Shown: positions 1-9,078 of the stretch, piece after piece
Layout: each line of letters starts with the position of its first letter
How positions within the stretch are numbered: the stretch's first letter is position 1
Assembly (NCBI RefSeq): GCF_014333585.1
Contig: NZ_JACSCW010000005.1
Coordinates: 310,001 to 374,000 of the forward strand
DNA from: Hymenobacter sp. BT188
Lineage (GTDB): Bacteria; Bacteroidota; Bacteroidia; Cytophagales; Hymenobacteraceae
Length of the DNA: 64,000 nt
Direction: 5' to 3'
Notes under the pieces: generated by a model
Database searches by the model: none
The model's input: the letters and a program-made list of their open reading frames with translations, nothing else
What the model was told of the DNA's origin: nothing
Made by a program: the position numbers and the translations under genes

Positions 1-1176
1 AAGCACTGGCTGCTTCAGAAACTTCTGCATCAGGGAGCGAGTGATTTCGTCCATGCGCTTAGCTTCCTCGGGGGCCATTTTCTTCTGATAGCGGTCCATC
101 TCTTCCTGCCGAATCTGCTCTAAAGCATTCTTCAGCTTCTGAATGGTAGGCGAAACCAGCATTTCCTTGGTCCAGTCGGAGAGACCGGTAATGCTTTCGG
201 CGATAATAGCGCGTACCTGTGGCACGGCAGCTAAGCGCCGCTCTAGCGCTGCGCTAGCCTTGCTATGGATAGCGTCGATGTTGTATACCAGCACCCCTGG
301 TACGTTTTCCACTTCTGCCTCTACACTACGGGGTACCGAGAGGTCGATGAAAAACTTATAGTTCAGTACGTCGAGGCGCGCCACCATATCAGTAGTGAAA
401 AAGGGCGAGTCACGGTTGATGGATGAAATAACCACGTCGGCATCTTTCAGACCCGTTACCAGGTCTTCAAAGTCGAGTACACGCAGGCCACACTCGAGGG
501 CTAGCTCCTCGGCCTTGGTGCGGGTACGGTTGCAGATGCTGACGTTGGTAAATAGGTTACTGTCGCCGAGGTGGCGGCATACATCGGCCCCAATTTCGCC
601 TAAGCCGACTACCAAAATGCGCGGGTTGGCGACGTCGGCCGTCAGCTCTTCTACCAATTCCAGCGTGGCATAAGAAGTAGACGCTGCTCCATCGCGGAAG
701 CTGGTCTCTTGTTGAACGCGCTTGTTGGTGAAGAAGATAGTATGCATCAGGCGGTGCAAAAACGGGCCCGCGGCGTCCGCATCGGCGGCCCACTGGTAGG
801 CGTTCTTAACCTGATTGCTGATTTGTAAGTCGCCTACTACCTGAGCATCGAGGCCCATCGCTACCTCAAAGAGGTGCAGAACGGCCGTCTCGTAGGTGTC
901 AAGCACATCGAAGTACGACGCATAGGCGTGGCTTTCGGGCAAACCCTTCAGATGACCCAAGGCCGTGATGATGGCCGTGCTCTGGTCGTGGTCGGCGGCG
1001 TAGTACACCTCTGTCCGATTGCAGGTGCTAAGCACGAGCAGGTCGCTGAGACCCAGATCGTGGTGGAGCGTATATAGGAAGCGGCGGCAAGCAGCCTCGT
1101 CTAATGCAATAAGCTCCCGAATAGCTAGGGGCGCTTTCTTGAAAGACAGGCTGACAGCCTTGAATGGGTGGAGCAT
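1..1176 (-). CDS. hemA: Glutamyl-tRNA reductase, 3' end cut by window edge
   Basis: This cytoplasmic enzyme makes the first committed step of C5 tetrapyrrole synthesis: NADPH-dependent reduction of glutamyl-tRNA(Glu) to glutamate-1-semialdehyde. I translated the minus strand from the ATG at 1174-1176, and the frame stays open to base 1 (392 codons). The catalytic motif STCNRTEVY is present with Cys52. A Rossmann motif VVGLGEIG follows in the middle, then an SVPR segment, and the helical C-terminal dimerisation region is running when the window ends. The family is usually about 415-430 residues, so some 25-40 residues are missing because of the window edge, not because of a mutation. It diverges from the sensor kinase gene at 1468. 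A TATTTTTG -7 box lies about 30 bases upstream of the start. Confidence 0.95.
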   Translation of the reverse strand, partial: MLHPFKAVSLSFKKAPLAIRELIALDEAACRRFLYTLHHDLGLSDLLVLSTCNRTEVYYAADHDQSTAIITALGHLKGLPESHAYASYFDVLDTYETAVLHLFEVAMGLDAQVVGDLQISNQVKNAYQWAADADAAGPFLHRLMHTIFFTNKRVQQETSFRDGAASTSYATLELVEELTADVANPRILVVGLGEIGADVCRHLGDSNLFTNVSICNRTRTKAEELALECGLRVLDFEDLVTGLKDADVVISSINRDSPFFTTDMVARLDVLNYKFFIDLSVPRSVEAEVENVPGVLVYNIDAIHSKASAALERRLAAVPQVRAIIAESITGLSDWTKEMLVSPTIQKLKNALEQIRQEEMDRYQKKMAPEEAKRMDEITRSLMQKFLKQPVL

Positions 1177-1204
1177 AGCTGGTGCTAGTGCGAGAATCAG
1201 GGGG

Positions 1205-1212
1205 CAAAAATA
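1205..1212 (-). promoter_or_regulatory. Probable hemA promoter, -7 box TATTTTTG
   Basis: On the minus strand TATTTTTG matches the Bacteroidota -7 consensus TAnnTTTG. A TTTC that could serve as the -33 element lies 19 bases further upstream. The box is followed at once by CCCCCTG, so it overlaps a five-C version of the window's repeated TTTGCCCCCC word. It lies 29 bases before the hemA ATG. Confidence 0.6.
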
Positions 1213-1300
1213 CGGCGGAAATCGCTAGTGTGAAAACAGCCGTTGCTCCATGGTGGTTCGAGATTACCTAAAGTATCGTGTCAAAAGGCGTATAACCAAG

Positions 1301-1315
1301 CTGGGGGGCTTTTTG
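1301..1315. repeat. Orphan G6C-T5 repeat arm
   Basis: CTGGGGGGCTTTTTG lies in the 291-base gap between divergent hemA and the sensor kinase gene. It is identical to the 3' arm of the strong terminators elsewhere in the window, but no complementary C6 arm is nearby, so it is not a terminator by itself. The rest of this gap holds the hemA promoter and a weak TATCTTCG box at 1416-1423 that could serve the kinase gene. Confidence 0.5.
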
Positions 1316-1467
1316 GTGCGCAGATAAACTTAAAAAATTCGTGTGGCGCTCTGCTGTCAAGCAGAACCGTGGAACCTGATCTAGTGTGAAAGCATCTGCA
1401 TCGGGCGCGGGCACGTATCTTCGTTGCCCGTGCGTTTATAGTTCTTTGAGCCTCCCGTGGGGGGCAT

Positions 1468-2676
1468 TTGTGCCTTACAGCTTTTCTGCCTTTGCTACCG
1501 ATTTACGATCAGAAGTCCCGTATTAAGCTTGTGGTGCTGGCTGGCGCTTTGCTCATTGCCGCCGCTACCGTTATCTACACCAATATTCTGGTAGGTCGCC
1601 TATCCGAGCGGGAGCAGCAGCAGATAGACCTGTACGCCAAGGCCCAGCGCTATATTATCAGCACAGAGGAGGAAACCAATTTGGTATTTGTGCAGGAGCA
1701 GATCATTGATGCCAACACCACCATTCCCATCATCTTCACCGATGATCAGGGAAATATTCAGGGCACCAAAAATATTGACTTGCCTAAGGGCATGTCGGAT
1801 GAGGCCACTATTCGGTTTCTGCGCGAGCGAATCGAGAAGATGAAGGCCCAGCACCCGCCCATTGTGGTGGAGTACGCGGCGGGGCTGCGCAATTATATTT
1901 ATTATCAAGACTCCGTGCTGCTCACGCAGTTGCGCTACTATCCGTTGGTTCAGCTGGCCATTATTGCCTGCTTGGGTGTTATCGCTTATTTCGCCTTCAG
2001 CTACTCGCGCAGGGCCGAGCAGAACCGAGTATGGGTAGGTTTGGCCAAAGAAACCGCTCACCAGCTAGGCACGCCCCTGAGCAGCCTTATGGCCTGGCAC
2101 ACATACCTAAAGGAGTCGGAGCGGTTTCGGGATGAGCCCATTGTGGAGGAGCTAGGCAAGGACGTACGCCGTCTGGAAATCATCACGGAGCGCTTCTCCA
2201 ATATCGGTTCGGTGCCCGTGCTTAAGGATGAAAATATCCTGCAGGTAACACAGAACGCCATTGCTTATCTGCAAAGCCGGGTATCGAAAAAAGTGGTGTT
2301 TAAAATTGAAACCAGCCTGCCTACGCATACACCGGCTAAGCTCAACATTCCGCTGTTCGACTGGGTGATCGAGAATATCTGCAAAAATGCTATTGATGCC
2401 ATGGATGGCCGCGGCAGTATTACTATTCATCTGCGCCGACCCGCCCGTAATAAGTCCCAGATTGCCATCGACATCACCGACACCGGCAAGGGCATTTCCA
2501 AGAGCAAAATTGACCGCGTTTTCCTGCCCGGCTACACTACCAAAAAGCGCGGCTGGGGCCTGGGCTTAGCGTTGGCCAAGCGTATCATCGAGAATTACCA
2601 CCAGGGCCGACTGTTCGTAAAATGGTCAGAGCTAGGCAAAGGCACCACCTTTCGGATAATCCTGAATGGCGAATAA
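1468..2676 (+). CDS. Membrane sensor histidine kinase
   Basis: A two-component sensor kinase of about 402 residues. One membrane segment lies near residues 18-42 and a second near 155-178, with a short extracytoplasmic domain between them. The phospho-acceptor box reads AHQLGTPLSSL (His198), a variant common in Bacteroidota rather than the canonical SHELRTPL. An N box (ENICKNAIDAM), a G1 box (DTGKGI) and a glycine-rich GWGLGLALAK follow. No receiver or DNA-binding domain is fused and no cognate regulator is adjacent, so its partner is unknown. No ATG precedes the first membrane segment in this frame. TTG at 1468, just after a GGGGGGCATT repeat copy, or TTG at 1492 are the candidate starts, so the N-terminus is uncertain. 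The gene diverges from hemA. Confidence 0.85.
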   Translation: MCLTAFLPLLPIYDQKSRIKLVVLAGALLIAAATVIYTNILVGRLSEREQQQIDLYAKAQRYIISTEEETNLVFVQEQIIDANTTIPIIFTDDQGNIQGTKNIDLPKGMSDEATIRFLRERIEKMKAQHPPIVVEYAAGLRNYIYYQDSVLLTQLRYYPLVQLAIIACLGVIAYFAFSYSRRAEQNRVWVGLAKETAHQLGTPLSSLMAWHTYLKESERFRDEPIVEELGKDVRRLEIITERFSNIGSVPVLKDENILQVTQNAIAYLQSRVSKKVVFKIETSLPTHTPAKLNIPLFDWVIENICKNAIDAMDGRGSITIHLRRPARNKSQIAIDITDTGKGISKSKIDRVFLPGYTTKKRGWGLGLALAKRIIENYHQGRLFVKWSELGKGTTFRIILNGE

Positions 2677-2694
2677 AGACTTAGTAGCCAGTGG

Positions 2695-3813
2695 CTAACG
2701 GGCGATGCTGGTGGCGGCCGGAGTTTCAATTGGCTTCGAGCGGGGCAGCTTCACCTCTTTACGGTTGGTGATTTCCACGTAGCTATTGCCGCTGACCGGC
2801 TTTCCGTTATGAGTGCCCGTCACGCGGCACATGCCTTCCCAGTAGCTCATCTTAATACCGGGCAGCAGCTTGAGCGTTAGTTCTTGGTCGAGCATAACCG
2901 GCTCAATGGTAAGATCATAGCCTTGTTTGGGCACCCGCAGGCGCCACTTGCTGGGGTAGCGCAGCTTTGTAGCCGGGCTGGTCCAGTAGTCAATCGTTTC
3001 CAGCTGAAAATCATCGGCGGCCAAGTGCATGTTTTCGGCCTGAGGGCCAAAATGCGAGCCGCCGCTTACAGTTTGACCGGTAGCTTTATTGAAAAGCTGG
3101 TAGGCCATAATTTCTTCCCGTGGCTCATCAAGCTGCACAGAAAACCAATCCCAGCCGAGGTCTTTCGTGGTCACGGAATTGCAGTTCCATTGGCGGTCGT
3201 ACCACAGCTCGCCTTCTACCTCGCGGAGCTTCCCATCAACTTCTATGGTACCAGTGGCCGCAAGGCGCGGGTAACTATAATAGCCAGCCTGGGCTACTGG
3301 GCCGTATTTTTCATAGCCTGTGCCGCCGTGCAGCAAAATGGCCTTGGCCGGCATCGTAGTTAGATTCACGGCTAAGCCCGGATGGGAAGCCATGCGTGCT
3401 TGCAGATGGTAGCTGCCTTCCTGACCGCTTAGCGTCCAGCGCTCATCCTTCTTCTTCATCGATAGGCTAAGCGGGAGCGTAGCGGGCAGCAGCTTGGGCA
3501 GCCGCTCCACTTTATAGTCGTAGCGAAACTGCTTGGTTTGCGGATCGGTGAGGGCAAAGTTCACCATCTGGTAATCCTGCTTGCCCGTGGGGTTGAAGTG
3601 GAAGAACACGTACTCCACGCCGTAGGATTCACCAGTCACTTTGTCTTTCAGATGGCCTGTGAAGTACCACCACTCCAGAGAGTTACGCAAATGCGGCGCT
3701 TCCTCCTGTGGTAGTTGGGCGATTTCGGTGAAAACGTCATGTTTGTTGGTTGGCTTAAGCGTGCAGGCAGTAGCAAAGAATAATGATAGGGAGAGCAGCA
3801 GGATATTTCTCAT
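2695..3813 (-). CDS. AttH/CrtC-like lipocalin-fold lipoprotein
   Basis: A 372-residue lipoprotein with a signal peptide ending in ATAC (Cys17). The mature part shows the sequence traits of the AttH/CrtC (carotenoid hydratase-like, COG5621) family: NSLEWWYFTGHL near the start, a long beta-rich middle and LWYDRQWN plus DLGWDWFSVQLD. Family members include CrtC hydratases and uncharacterised secreted 'hydrolases'. No carotenoid genes are nearby, so the substrate cannot be inferred. The start is the ATG at 3811-3813, because the lipobox follows directly. A TTTTGCCCCCCAAA repeat copy lies just upstream of the start (3830-3843). The gene is convergent with the sensor kinase gene at 1468, with only 18 bases between their ends. 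Confidence 0.8.
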   Translation of the reverse strand: MRNILLLSLSLFFATACTLKPTNKHDVFTEIAQLPQEEAPHLRNSLEWWYFTGHLKDKVTGESYGVEYVFFHFNPTGKQDYQMVNFALTDPQTKQFRYDYKVERLPKLLPATLPLSLSMKKKDERWTLSGQEGSYHLQARMASHPGLAVNLTTMPAKAILLHGGTGYEKYGPVAQAGYYSYPRLAATGTIEVDGKLREVEGELWYDRQWNCNSVTTKDLGWDWFSVQLDEPREEIMAYQLFNKATGQTVSGGSHFGPQAENMHLAADDFQLETIDYWTSPATKLRYPSKWRLRVPKQGYDLTIEPVMLDQELTLKLLPGIKMSYWEGMCRVTGTHNGKPVSGNSYVEITNRKEVKLPRSKPIETPAATSIAR

Positions 3814-3861
3814 ACCCCGGAATAATGCCTTTGGGGGGCAAAAGGTTTGGTAATGCTTGAG

Positions 3862-4622
3862 TTAATGGCGTTGAAAAGGTTGCGTTAAGTACCTCCATCC
3901 GGCTCGTAGGCGCCAGGGCCAAGGCTTATGAGAAGGGTAGTCGGGTATTATAAATTCACCTGTTGTGTCTGTATCTAGGCTTAGAGTTATCATAACTTCT
4001 TCCTGTTGTATGTCACTCAAACGTCTTTCTTCAATGACATAACCGATCGATGAAAAGATTAACGTTTGTTCATCAGCCGAGATAGGAATCTTCAGCTCAA
4101 ACGAACCGTCACTACTTGTCGAAGTTCTGATAGTGGTATTCTTGAGCAGTATATGTACGCTCGGCAGACTCTTCCCAGTATTATTTCTGTAACGGAGCCA
4201 CGCACTACCGTGGGGGGGCAAATTTAGGGCAAGTGGCTCCATGCGGCGCGGCACTGCCACCATTTCCATCGTGATTATGTGCTGTTCCGTAGGGGTAATA
4301 CGCTGAGCCTGAGCCTCGGGTACTACTACCGCCTGCAACCCAGCCACGGCTGCTGTGGCCGCTAACCACATAGGGGCCACCGGGATAAAGGCGCGGTCGG
4401 CGTCAGTAGCGGTCGATTCAGTTGCAACGTTGCAAATCGTCCGCAGGTTCGGCCCGACTGCTCTTGTTGGAGCCACAGCACTACTTCGGTGTCGGTCATG
4501 CGCGTAAAATCCACCACTACTTTGTCGCAGGCGGCGCAATGCCGTCCTTGGGCGGCAGTTGTCATCTGGTCCCAGTTTTCGTGACAGGGCTTTGGAATGG
4601 AGATGGTAGAGCGGTACGCCAT
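3862..4622 (-). pseudogene. Frameshifted carboxypeptidase-regulatory-like domain protein
   Basis: Two overlapping minus-strand frames together encode one recognisable Bacteroidota protein. From the ATG at 4620-4622 the first frame gives SIPKPCHENWDQM, a Cys-His-rich N-terminal module (CAACDKVVVDFT, GRTCGRF), and stops at about residue 86. The neighbouring frame then supplies the expected membrane segment (MWLAATAAVAGLQA), a carboxypeptidase-D-regulatory-like beta domain (SVHILLKNTT to FSSIGYVIEERRL) and the usual basic C-terminal tail (KPWPWRLRAGWRYL). Adding one C to the CCCC run on the minus strand (GGGG at 4373-4376 of the plus strand) joins the two parts cleanly. This is either a real inactivating or phase-variable slip, or a sequencing error in a homopolymer. 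The role of such proteins is unknown. Confidence 0.7.
4373..4376 (-). other. Inferred single-base frameshift site
   Basis: On the coding (minus) strand the run reads TGG CCC CTA TGT GGT TAG and terminates. With five C it would read TGG CCC CCT ATG TGG TTA GCG, opening into the transmembrane segment of the same protein family. The slip site is a short homopolymer. Confidence 0.55.
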
Positions 4623-4847
4623 GGCAGCTAGCAGTTACAAGTTTCCCAGTTGATGCCGCCTCACCCCCGATTCCATATGGATTAGCCAAAACTTTTGAGC
4701 TGAAAGTTGAGTCAAGACCCAGTGCCCAGTTGCCTGCTTCTAAATCCAGTGCTTGGCACAGATGCAATAAGCTGCTGTCGGGTTATGCAGCCCCGCCGCA
4801 ATATTCTTTATCTTTTGCCCCCCAAACCTCCGCTTCTCACCTTCCGA

Positions 4848-6599
4848 ATGAGTTCTTTCTCCTCCCTCTTCCGTCGTAAAGACATTTCCACCATCCTGCA
4901 AAACCCGCCCGTCGATACTGCCGTCCACCCCGGCAGCACCGAGGAAGGCGCCTTGGAACGCAACCTTACCGTCCGCGACCTCACGGCGCTAGGCATTGCC
5001 GCCGTCATTGGGGCCGGTATTTTCAGCACCATCGGCAATGCCAGCCACGACGGTGGTCCGGCCGTGTCGCTGCTGTTCGTGTTCACTGCTATTGCCTGCG
5101 CGTTTTCGGCGCTGTGCTACGCGCAGTTTGCCGCCACCATTCCCATTAGCGGCTCGGCTTATACGTATGCCTACGCCTCGTTTGGAGAACTAACGGCCTG
5201 GATTATTGGCTGGGCCCTGATTATGGAATACGCGGTGGGCAATATCGTGGTGGCTATTTCCTGGTCCGATTACTTTACCGGACTTATGCAAGGCATTGGC
5301 CTAGAGGTGCCTGCTTACCTAAGTATGGGTTTTCAGAGCGCCTACCAAGGCTACCACAATGTGCTGGAGTTGATGCTGGCCGGGCGGCCACTCACCGAAG
5401 CCTCACCGGCTGATATGGCTGGCTATCAAACCTGGATTGCCGCGCCGCAAATCACCGATTCCCTGCGCCTAGTCATTGATTTGCCTGCTTTCGGCATCAC
5501 TTTCCTCATTACCTGCCTTGTGTATGTCGGTATCAAAGAGTCAAAAAACGCTTCTAATCTTCTGGTGCTGCTCAAGCTCATAGTAGTGGCCATAGTAATT
5601 ATCGTGGGCGTTTTCTACGTCAATACTGGCAACTGGACCCCTTTCGCGCCTAACGGTGTGAGCGGCGTGCTCAAAGGCGTATCTGCTGTATTCTTCGCCT
5701 ACATCGGCTTTGATGCTATTAGTACCACTGCTGAAGAATGTAAGAACCCGCAGCGCGATTTGCCCCGCGCCATGATCTATGCCCTGATCATCTGCACCAT
5801 TCTTTATGTAATTATCACGCTGGTACTCACCGGTATGGTGTCGTATAAAGAGCTGGGCGTAGGTGACCCGCTGGCTTTTGTTTTCACCAAAGTGGGCCTG
5901 CCTAAGCTGGCTGGCTTGGTGGCGGTAAGCGCCATTTTTGCCATGGCTTCAGTGCTGCTCGTGTTCCAGATTGGCCAGCCTCGCATCTGGATGTCGATGT
6001 CGCGCGACGGACTTTTACCTCCCGTATTTGCCCGCGTACACCCCCGCTTCCGCACGCCTTCTTTCAGCACCATCGTCACGGGCCTATTCGTGGGTATTCC
6101 GGCTTTGCTGCTCAACATGGACCTAGTAATTGACCTGACCAGCATCGGTACCTTATTCGCCTTTGCGCTGGTATGTGGTGGCATTCTGCTGATTGACCCG
6201 CACGGCACTTCCGAAGCCCGCTTCAAGGTGCCTTACCTCAATGGCAAGTTCCTAGTGCCACTCGTGGTGCTTGTGGGGGGCATTTTGCTGCTTACTTACA
6301 ACGGCGAGCAAGTAGCTGAGTTTGGTCGGGCCGTACGTGGCGATAGTGGCTACGAAGGCTTCCGCCACTATATCCCGATGTTGGTGTTCCTGGGTTTCTG
6401 CGTGTACCTGAGCATTGCTTCCTTCCGTAATCGACTGTCGTTGCTGCCGGTGCTGGGCCTGCTTACCAATCTGTACCTGATGACGCAGTTGGGTGTGAGC
6501 AACTGGCTGCTGTTTTTTGCTTGGCTGGTAATGGGCCTCGGCGTGTATTTTGGCTACGGCTACAAGCATAGTAAGCTAGGGCTGAAGAAGGTCGCCTAA
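4848..6599 (+). CDS. APC-family amino acid permease
   Basis: A 583-residue integral membrane transporter of the amino acid-polyamine-organocation superfamily, similar in layout to YfnA/cationic amino acid transporters. The N-terminal tail is cytoplasmic (FRRKDISTILQ), followed by the signature first helix with ALGIAAVIGAGIFSTIG and then about 12-14 hydrophobic segments. Substrate-binding backbone glycines in GAGIF are conserved. The start chosen is the ATG at 4848, because the upstream in-frame extension overlaps the opposite-strand regulatory-domain gene and looks non-coding. A TTTTGCCCCCCAAA repeat copy lies 22 bases before the start and is preceded by TATC, resembling a -7 box with one extra T. 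A second copy, GGGGGGCATTTT, lies inside the coding region near 6275. The amino acid transported cannot be told from sequence. Confidence 0.88.
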   Translation: MSSFSSLFRRKDISTILQNPPVDTAVHPGSTEEGALERNLTVRDLTALGIAAVIGAGIFSTIGNASHDGGPAVSLLFVFTAIACAFSALCYAQFAATIPISGSAYTYAYASFGELTAWIIGWALIMEYAVGNIVVAISWSDYFTGLMQGIGLEVPAYLSMGFQSAYQGYHNVLELMLAGRPLTEASPADMAGYQTWIAAPQITDSLRLVIDLPAFGITFLITCLVYVGIKESKNASNLLVLLKLIVVAIVIIVGVFYVNTGNWTPFAPNGVSGVLKGVSAVFFAYIGFDAISTTAEECKNPQRDLPRAMIYALIICTILYVIITLVLTGMVSYKELGVGDPLAFVFTKVGLPKLAGLVAVSAIFAMASVLLVFQIGQPRIWMSMSRDGLLPPVFARVHPRFRTPSFSTIVTGLFVGIPALLLNMDLVIDLTSIGTLFAFALVCGGILLIDPHGTSEARFKVPYLNGKFLVPLVVLVGGILLLTYNGEQVAEFGRAVRGDSGYEGFRHYIPMLVFLGFCVYLSIASFRNRLSLLPVLGLLTNLYLMTQLGVSNWLLFFAWLVMGLGVYFGYGYKHSKLGLKKVA

Positions 6600-6687
6600 G
6601 AGGTGTACGAACGCTCATCCTATAGCCTCACTCTCGCATACACAAGAGAAAAACTGAACTGGCGATAGGCTGCGTACATAACGCACT

Positions 6688-7671
6688 ATGCGCTACTGGC
6701 TGAGTACTTTACTGCTGACATTTGCTCTCACTGAAATAGGGCTGGCTCAAAAAATGCCCCCCGACAGCAGTGTCGTCAGCCCTGACCATATCATCGTCTA
6801 TTCCTTCGCCAACGATGCCTTTTTTCGCACCGATTATTATTTTACCCAAGGCATGAGCCTGAATGTGGTGCTGCCCGTTCTGGCTAAGTCGCCGATAAAT
6901 AAAATACTTCTGGGGGGCAAAATGGCTGCCGTGCACTATCATGGCGTGAAGCTATTGTATGATGGCTTTACGCCATTGCGAATTCAGGACGCCTTTATTC
7001 GGTTGGGCGACCGGCCGTATGCTTCTTATATCTACGCTTCGCCTTATCGTATTGCTAATCAGCCTCAATACCGGCAGCGGCTTACCGCTAGTCTCGACCT
7101 CGGCTTTATCGGGCCAGCCGCCGGGGCCAAAGGCTTTCAAACCAAAGTGCATGAATTACTGGATGCGCCCACCCCGCGGGGCTGGGATTATCAGGTGCGA
7201 AACGACTTGGTGCTGGGCTACCAAGTGGCTGCTGAGAAGCAAATAGCTGCGGGGGATAAATTTGCAGAACTGATTGGTACAGCGCGGGCTTCGGTGGGCA
7301 CGTTGCACACGCTGGCCGCCACGGGCGTTCTAATGCGGGCGGGCAAAATGAACCCGTATTTCAGCAACTTAGGGATAACATCGGCGGGCAACCGAGCTGG
7401 GGGGCAAAAATTTCAGCTTTATGCCCAGGGCCGCCTGGAAGGACGAGTGGTGGGCTATAATGCTACAATGCAGGGCGGAATACTCAATCGGCAAAGTCCT
7501 TATACGCTGCGTGCAAGCGAGCTGAAGCGTGGGGTAGTGCAGGGAAGCGGCGGAGTGGTGCTCGCCTACGGTGGGCTACGCTTCGAGCCGTCGGCTACGT
7601 GGGTATCGCCGGAGTTTCGGGGCGGACGCACCCACCGCTGGGTCCAATTCGAGTTGTGGGGGGCTTTTTAG
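6688..7671 (+). CDS. LpxR-like (DUF2219) outer-membrane lipid A deacylase family protein
   Basis: A 327-residue protein with a signal peptide (about residues 1-20, ending near LAQ) and an outer-membrane beta-barrel pattern. Its C-terminal residue is Phe (ELWGAF), typical of barrel proteins. The N-terminal strand region SFANDAFFRTDYYFTQGMSL matches the LpxR family, in which an Asn-Asp pair in this segment and a later His form the active site of the Salmonella 3'-O-deacylase. The family relationship is clear to me; the actual enzymatic activity is inferred. The coding region contains four GGGGGGC repeat copies (6756, 6912, 7399, 7658), the last one ending at the stop codon. In other reading frames they give different amino acids (MPP, GGK, GGQ, WGA). 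Confidence 0.78.
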   Translation: MRYWLSTLLLTFALTEIGLAQKMPPDSSVVSPDHIIVYSFANDAFFRTDYYFTQGMSLNVVLPVLAKSPINKILLGGKMAAVHYHGVKLLYDGFTPLRIQDAFIRLGDRPYASYIYASPYRIANQPQYRQRLTASLDLGFIGPAAGAKGFQTKVHELLDAPTPRGWDYQVRNDLVLGYQVAAEKQIAAGDKFAELIGTARASVGTLHTLAATGVLMRAGKMNPYFSNLGITSAGNRAGGQKFQLYAQGRLEGRVVGYNATMQGGILNRQSPYTLRASELKRGVVQGSGGVVLAYGGLRFEPSATWVSPEFRGGRTHRWVQFELWGAF

Positions 7672-7766
7672 ACGCTAAAGCCAGGCACTACTTAGCATTA
7701 AGGTGCCAGAATAAGCAGGCTAAATGCCGAGAATCCGCAGCTCATTTTTTGTGCGTACGTTTAAAC

Positions 7767-7901
7767 ATGCTGAAAGCAGTGCGAAAAAGGAGACGCAAGC
7801 CAACTAGATGGTGGCGACTAATAAAGGCGAACTGGCCCTGGAGCTTAGCGCTTGCCGCCTTCACCGTGCTGGGACTGTTGGTGTGGCGCTATGGCTGGTA
7901 G
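7767..7901 (+). CDS. Small basic single-span membrane protein (hypothetical)
   Basis: A possible 44-residue protein. A strongly basic N-terminus (VRKRRRKPTRWWR) is followed by one hydrophobic segment (WSLALAAFTVLGLLVW). The ATG at 7767 is followed by an open frame to the TAG at 7899. I do not recognise the family. It lies 95 bases after the LpxR-like gene and runs towards the EamA transporter gene. The charge and hydrophobicity layout looks like a real membrane peptide, but so short a frame could be chance. Confidence 0.35.
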   Translation: MLKAVRKRRRKPTRWWRLIKANWPWSLALAAFTVLGLLVWRYGW

Positions 7902-7940
7902 TGGATAATGAGGTAAGCCTGCAAAACCATAGGGCGTGAT

Positions 7941-8894
7941 TTACTTGGCTCTGTTCACCATAAAAACGCCCCCTAGAATGATAATCATACCCAAGCAGTG
8001 CAGCATATTGATGGTTTCGCCATCCAATACACCCCAGCCCAGCGCCACAATAGGCACCAGATAAGTATTGGAACTGGCAAAAAGCGCCGTAGACTCCTGA
8101 ATCAGCTTGTTGAACAGCACCATCGCTACGGCTGTGCTCATAAAGGCCAGCAACGCAATGTAACCCAGGGCCGACCAAGCGCCGGGCACAGTGGAAAGCT
8201 TCGTGAGAAAATCAGTGAAGCCGAAAAGGAAAATCAGAGCCGGCCCGCCGATAAGCATAAGGAGCAGACTAGTGACCGCCAGCGACGGAATACTATGCAA
8301 GTGGTGCTTGATGACGTTCACGCTAACGCCGTAGCCCATTGTAGCTAGCACGATGTAGAGGCCGTACCAAGCATTGCCCAGACCAGTAGGAGTGGCCGAG
8401 CCTCCGCTGCCGCCCAAGCCCATCAGCACCACCGTACCCACAAAGCCGAGCCCGATGCCTAACGTCCGCAGCGGCGTAATACGCTGCCGGAAAAATAGCG
8501 CGCCCACAAGCAGCGTAAACACTACCGTCAGGGCATTAAGCACGCCGGCCAGCCCCGAGGCCAGCTTAGTTTCGGCGTAAGCAAATAAGAACGCCGGAAT
8601 AAATGTGCCTACCACGCCGCTCAGCAGCAAATACTTGAAGCGGCCACGCTCTACGCGCCGCACATGGCGCAGCCCAAACGGCAAGAGCACCAGCGCGGCA
8701 ATGCTCACTCGCGCCGCCCCCAGTTCCAAGGCCGAAAAAACCTCCAGCCCCTTTTTCATCAGAATAAACGACGTGCCCCAGATGCAGGCCAGCACAACGA
8801 GCAACACCCAAGCCGAGGCCGGAATGCGTTGGACAGGGGCGATAGAAGCAACTGGAGCAGCAATAGTAGGAGCAACGGGAGGAGCAGTAGGCAT
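7941..8894 (-). CDS. EamA-family drug/metabolite transporter
   Basis: A 317-residue inner-membrane protein of the DMT superfamily, with two EamA repeats and about ten hydrophobic segments. The first repeat opens with WGTSFILMKKGLEVFSALELGAARV, which is typical of the family, and the protein ends with a helix and a short basic tail (MVNRAK). DMT exporters carry amino acids, metabolites or drugs; the substrate is not predictable. The start chosen is the ATG at 8892-8894. A longer frame to 9002 adds 36 residues that do not fit the family, and the Pro/Ala-rich first 20 residues after this ATG are already a plausible cytoplasmic tail. Confidence 0.85.
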   Translation of the reverse strand: MPTAPPVAPTIAAPVASIAPVQRIPASAWVLLVVLACIWGTSFILMKKGLEVFSALELGAARVSIAALVLLPFGLRHVRRVERGRFKYLLLSGVVGTFIPAFLFAYAETKLASGLAGVLNALTVVFTLLVGALFFRQRITPLRTLGIGLGFVGTVVLMGLGGSGGSATPTGLGNAWYGLYIVLATMGYGVSVNVIKHHLHSIPSLAVTSLLLMLIGGPALIFLFGFTDFLTKLSTVPGAWSALGYIALLAFMSTAVAMVLFNKLIQESTALFASSNTYLVPIVALGWGVLDGETINMLHCLGMIIILGGVFMVNRAK

Positions 8895-9078
8895 AATGGC
8901 TACAAAGATCGGATGAGGTATTAGGAGGGTGCTGGTGAGTGGCACCAACTGGATGTTCAGCGCCAGACACGTAAAATCAATAGTTGATTGGTTAATTATC
9001 AAGCCGTTCTGTAGACTTGTAGCTGTGAGGATTCTTGTGCCAGACTGCTGCTTTACGACTTATGTTTTAAACGATACC

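Noticed and set aside
1405..1431. Possible hairpin with GGGCACG and CCCGTGC
   Set aside because: The arms are not truly complementary beyond five bases, and there is no T tract.
3862..4767. A single 301-residue minus-strand reading frame
   Set aside because: Its first ~130 residues are in the wrong frame for the recognisable N-terminal module; the protein is better explained by a frameshift joining two frames from the ATG at 4622.
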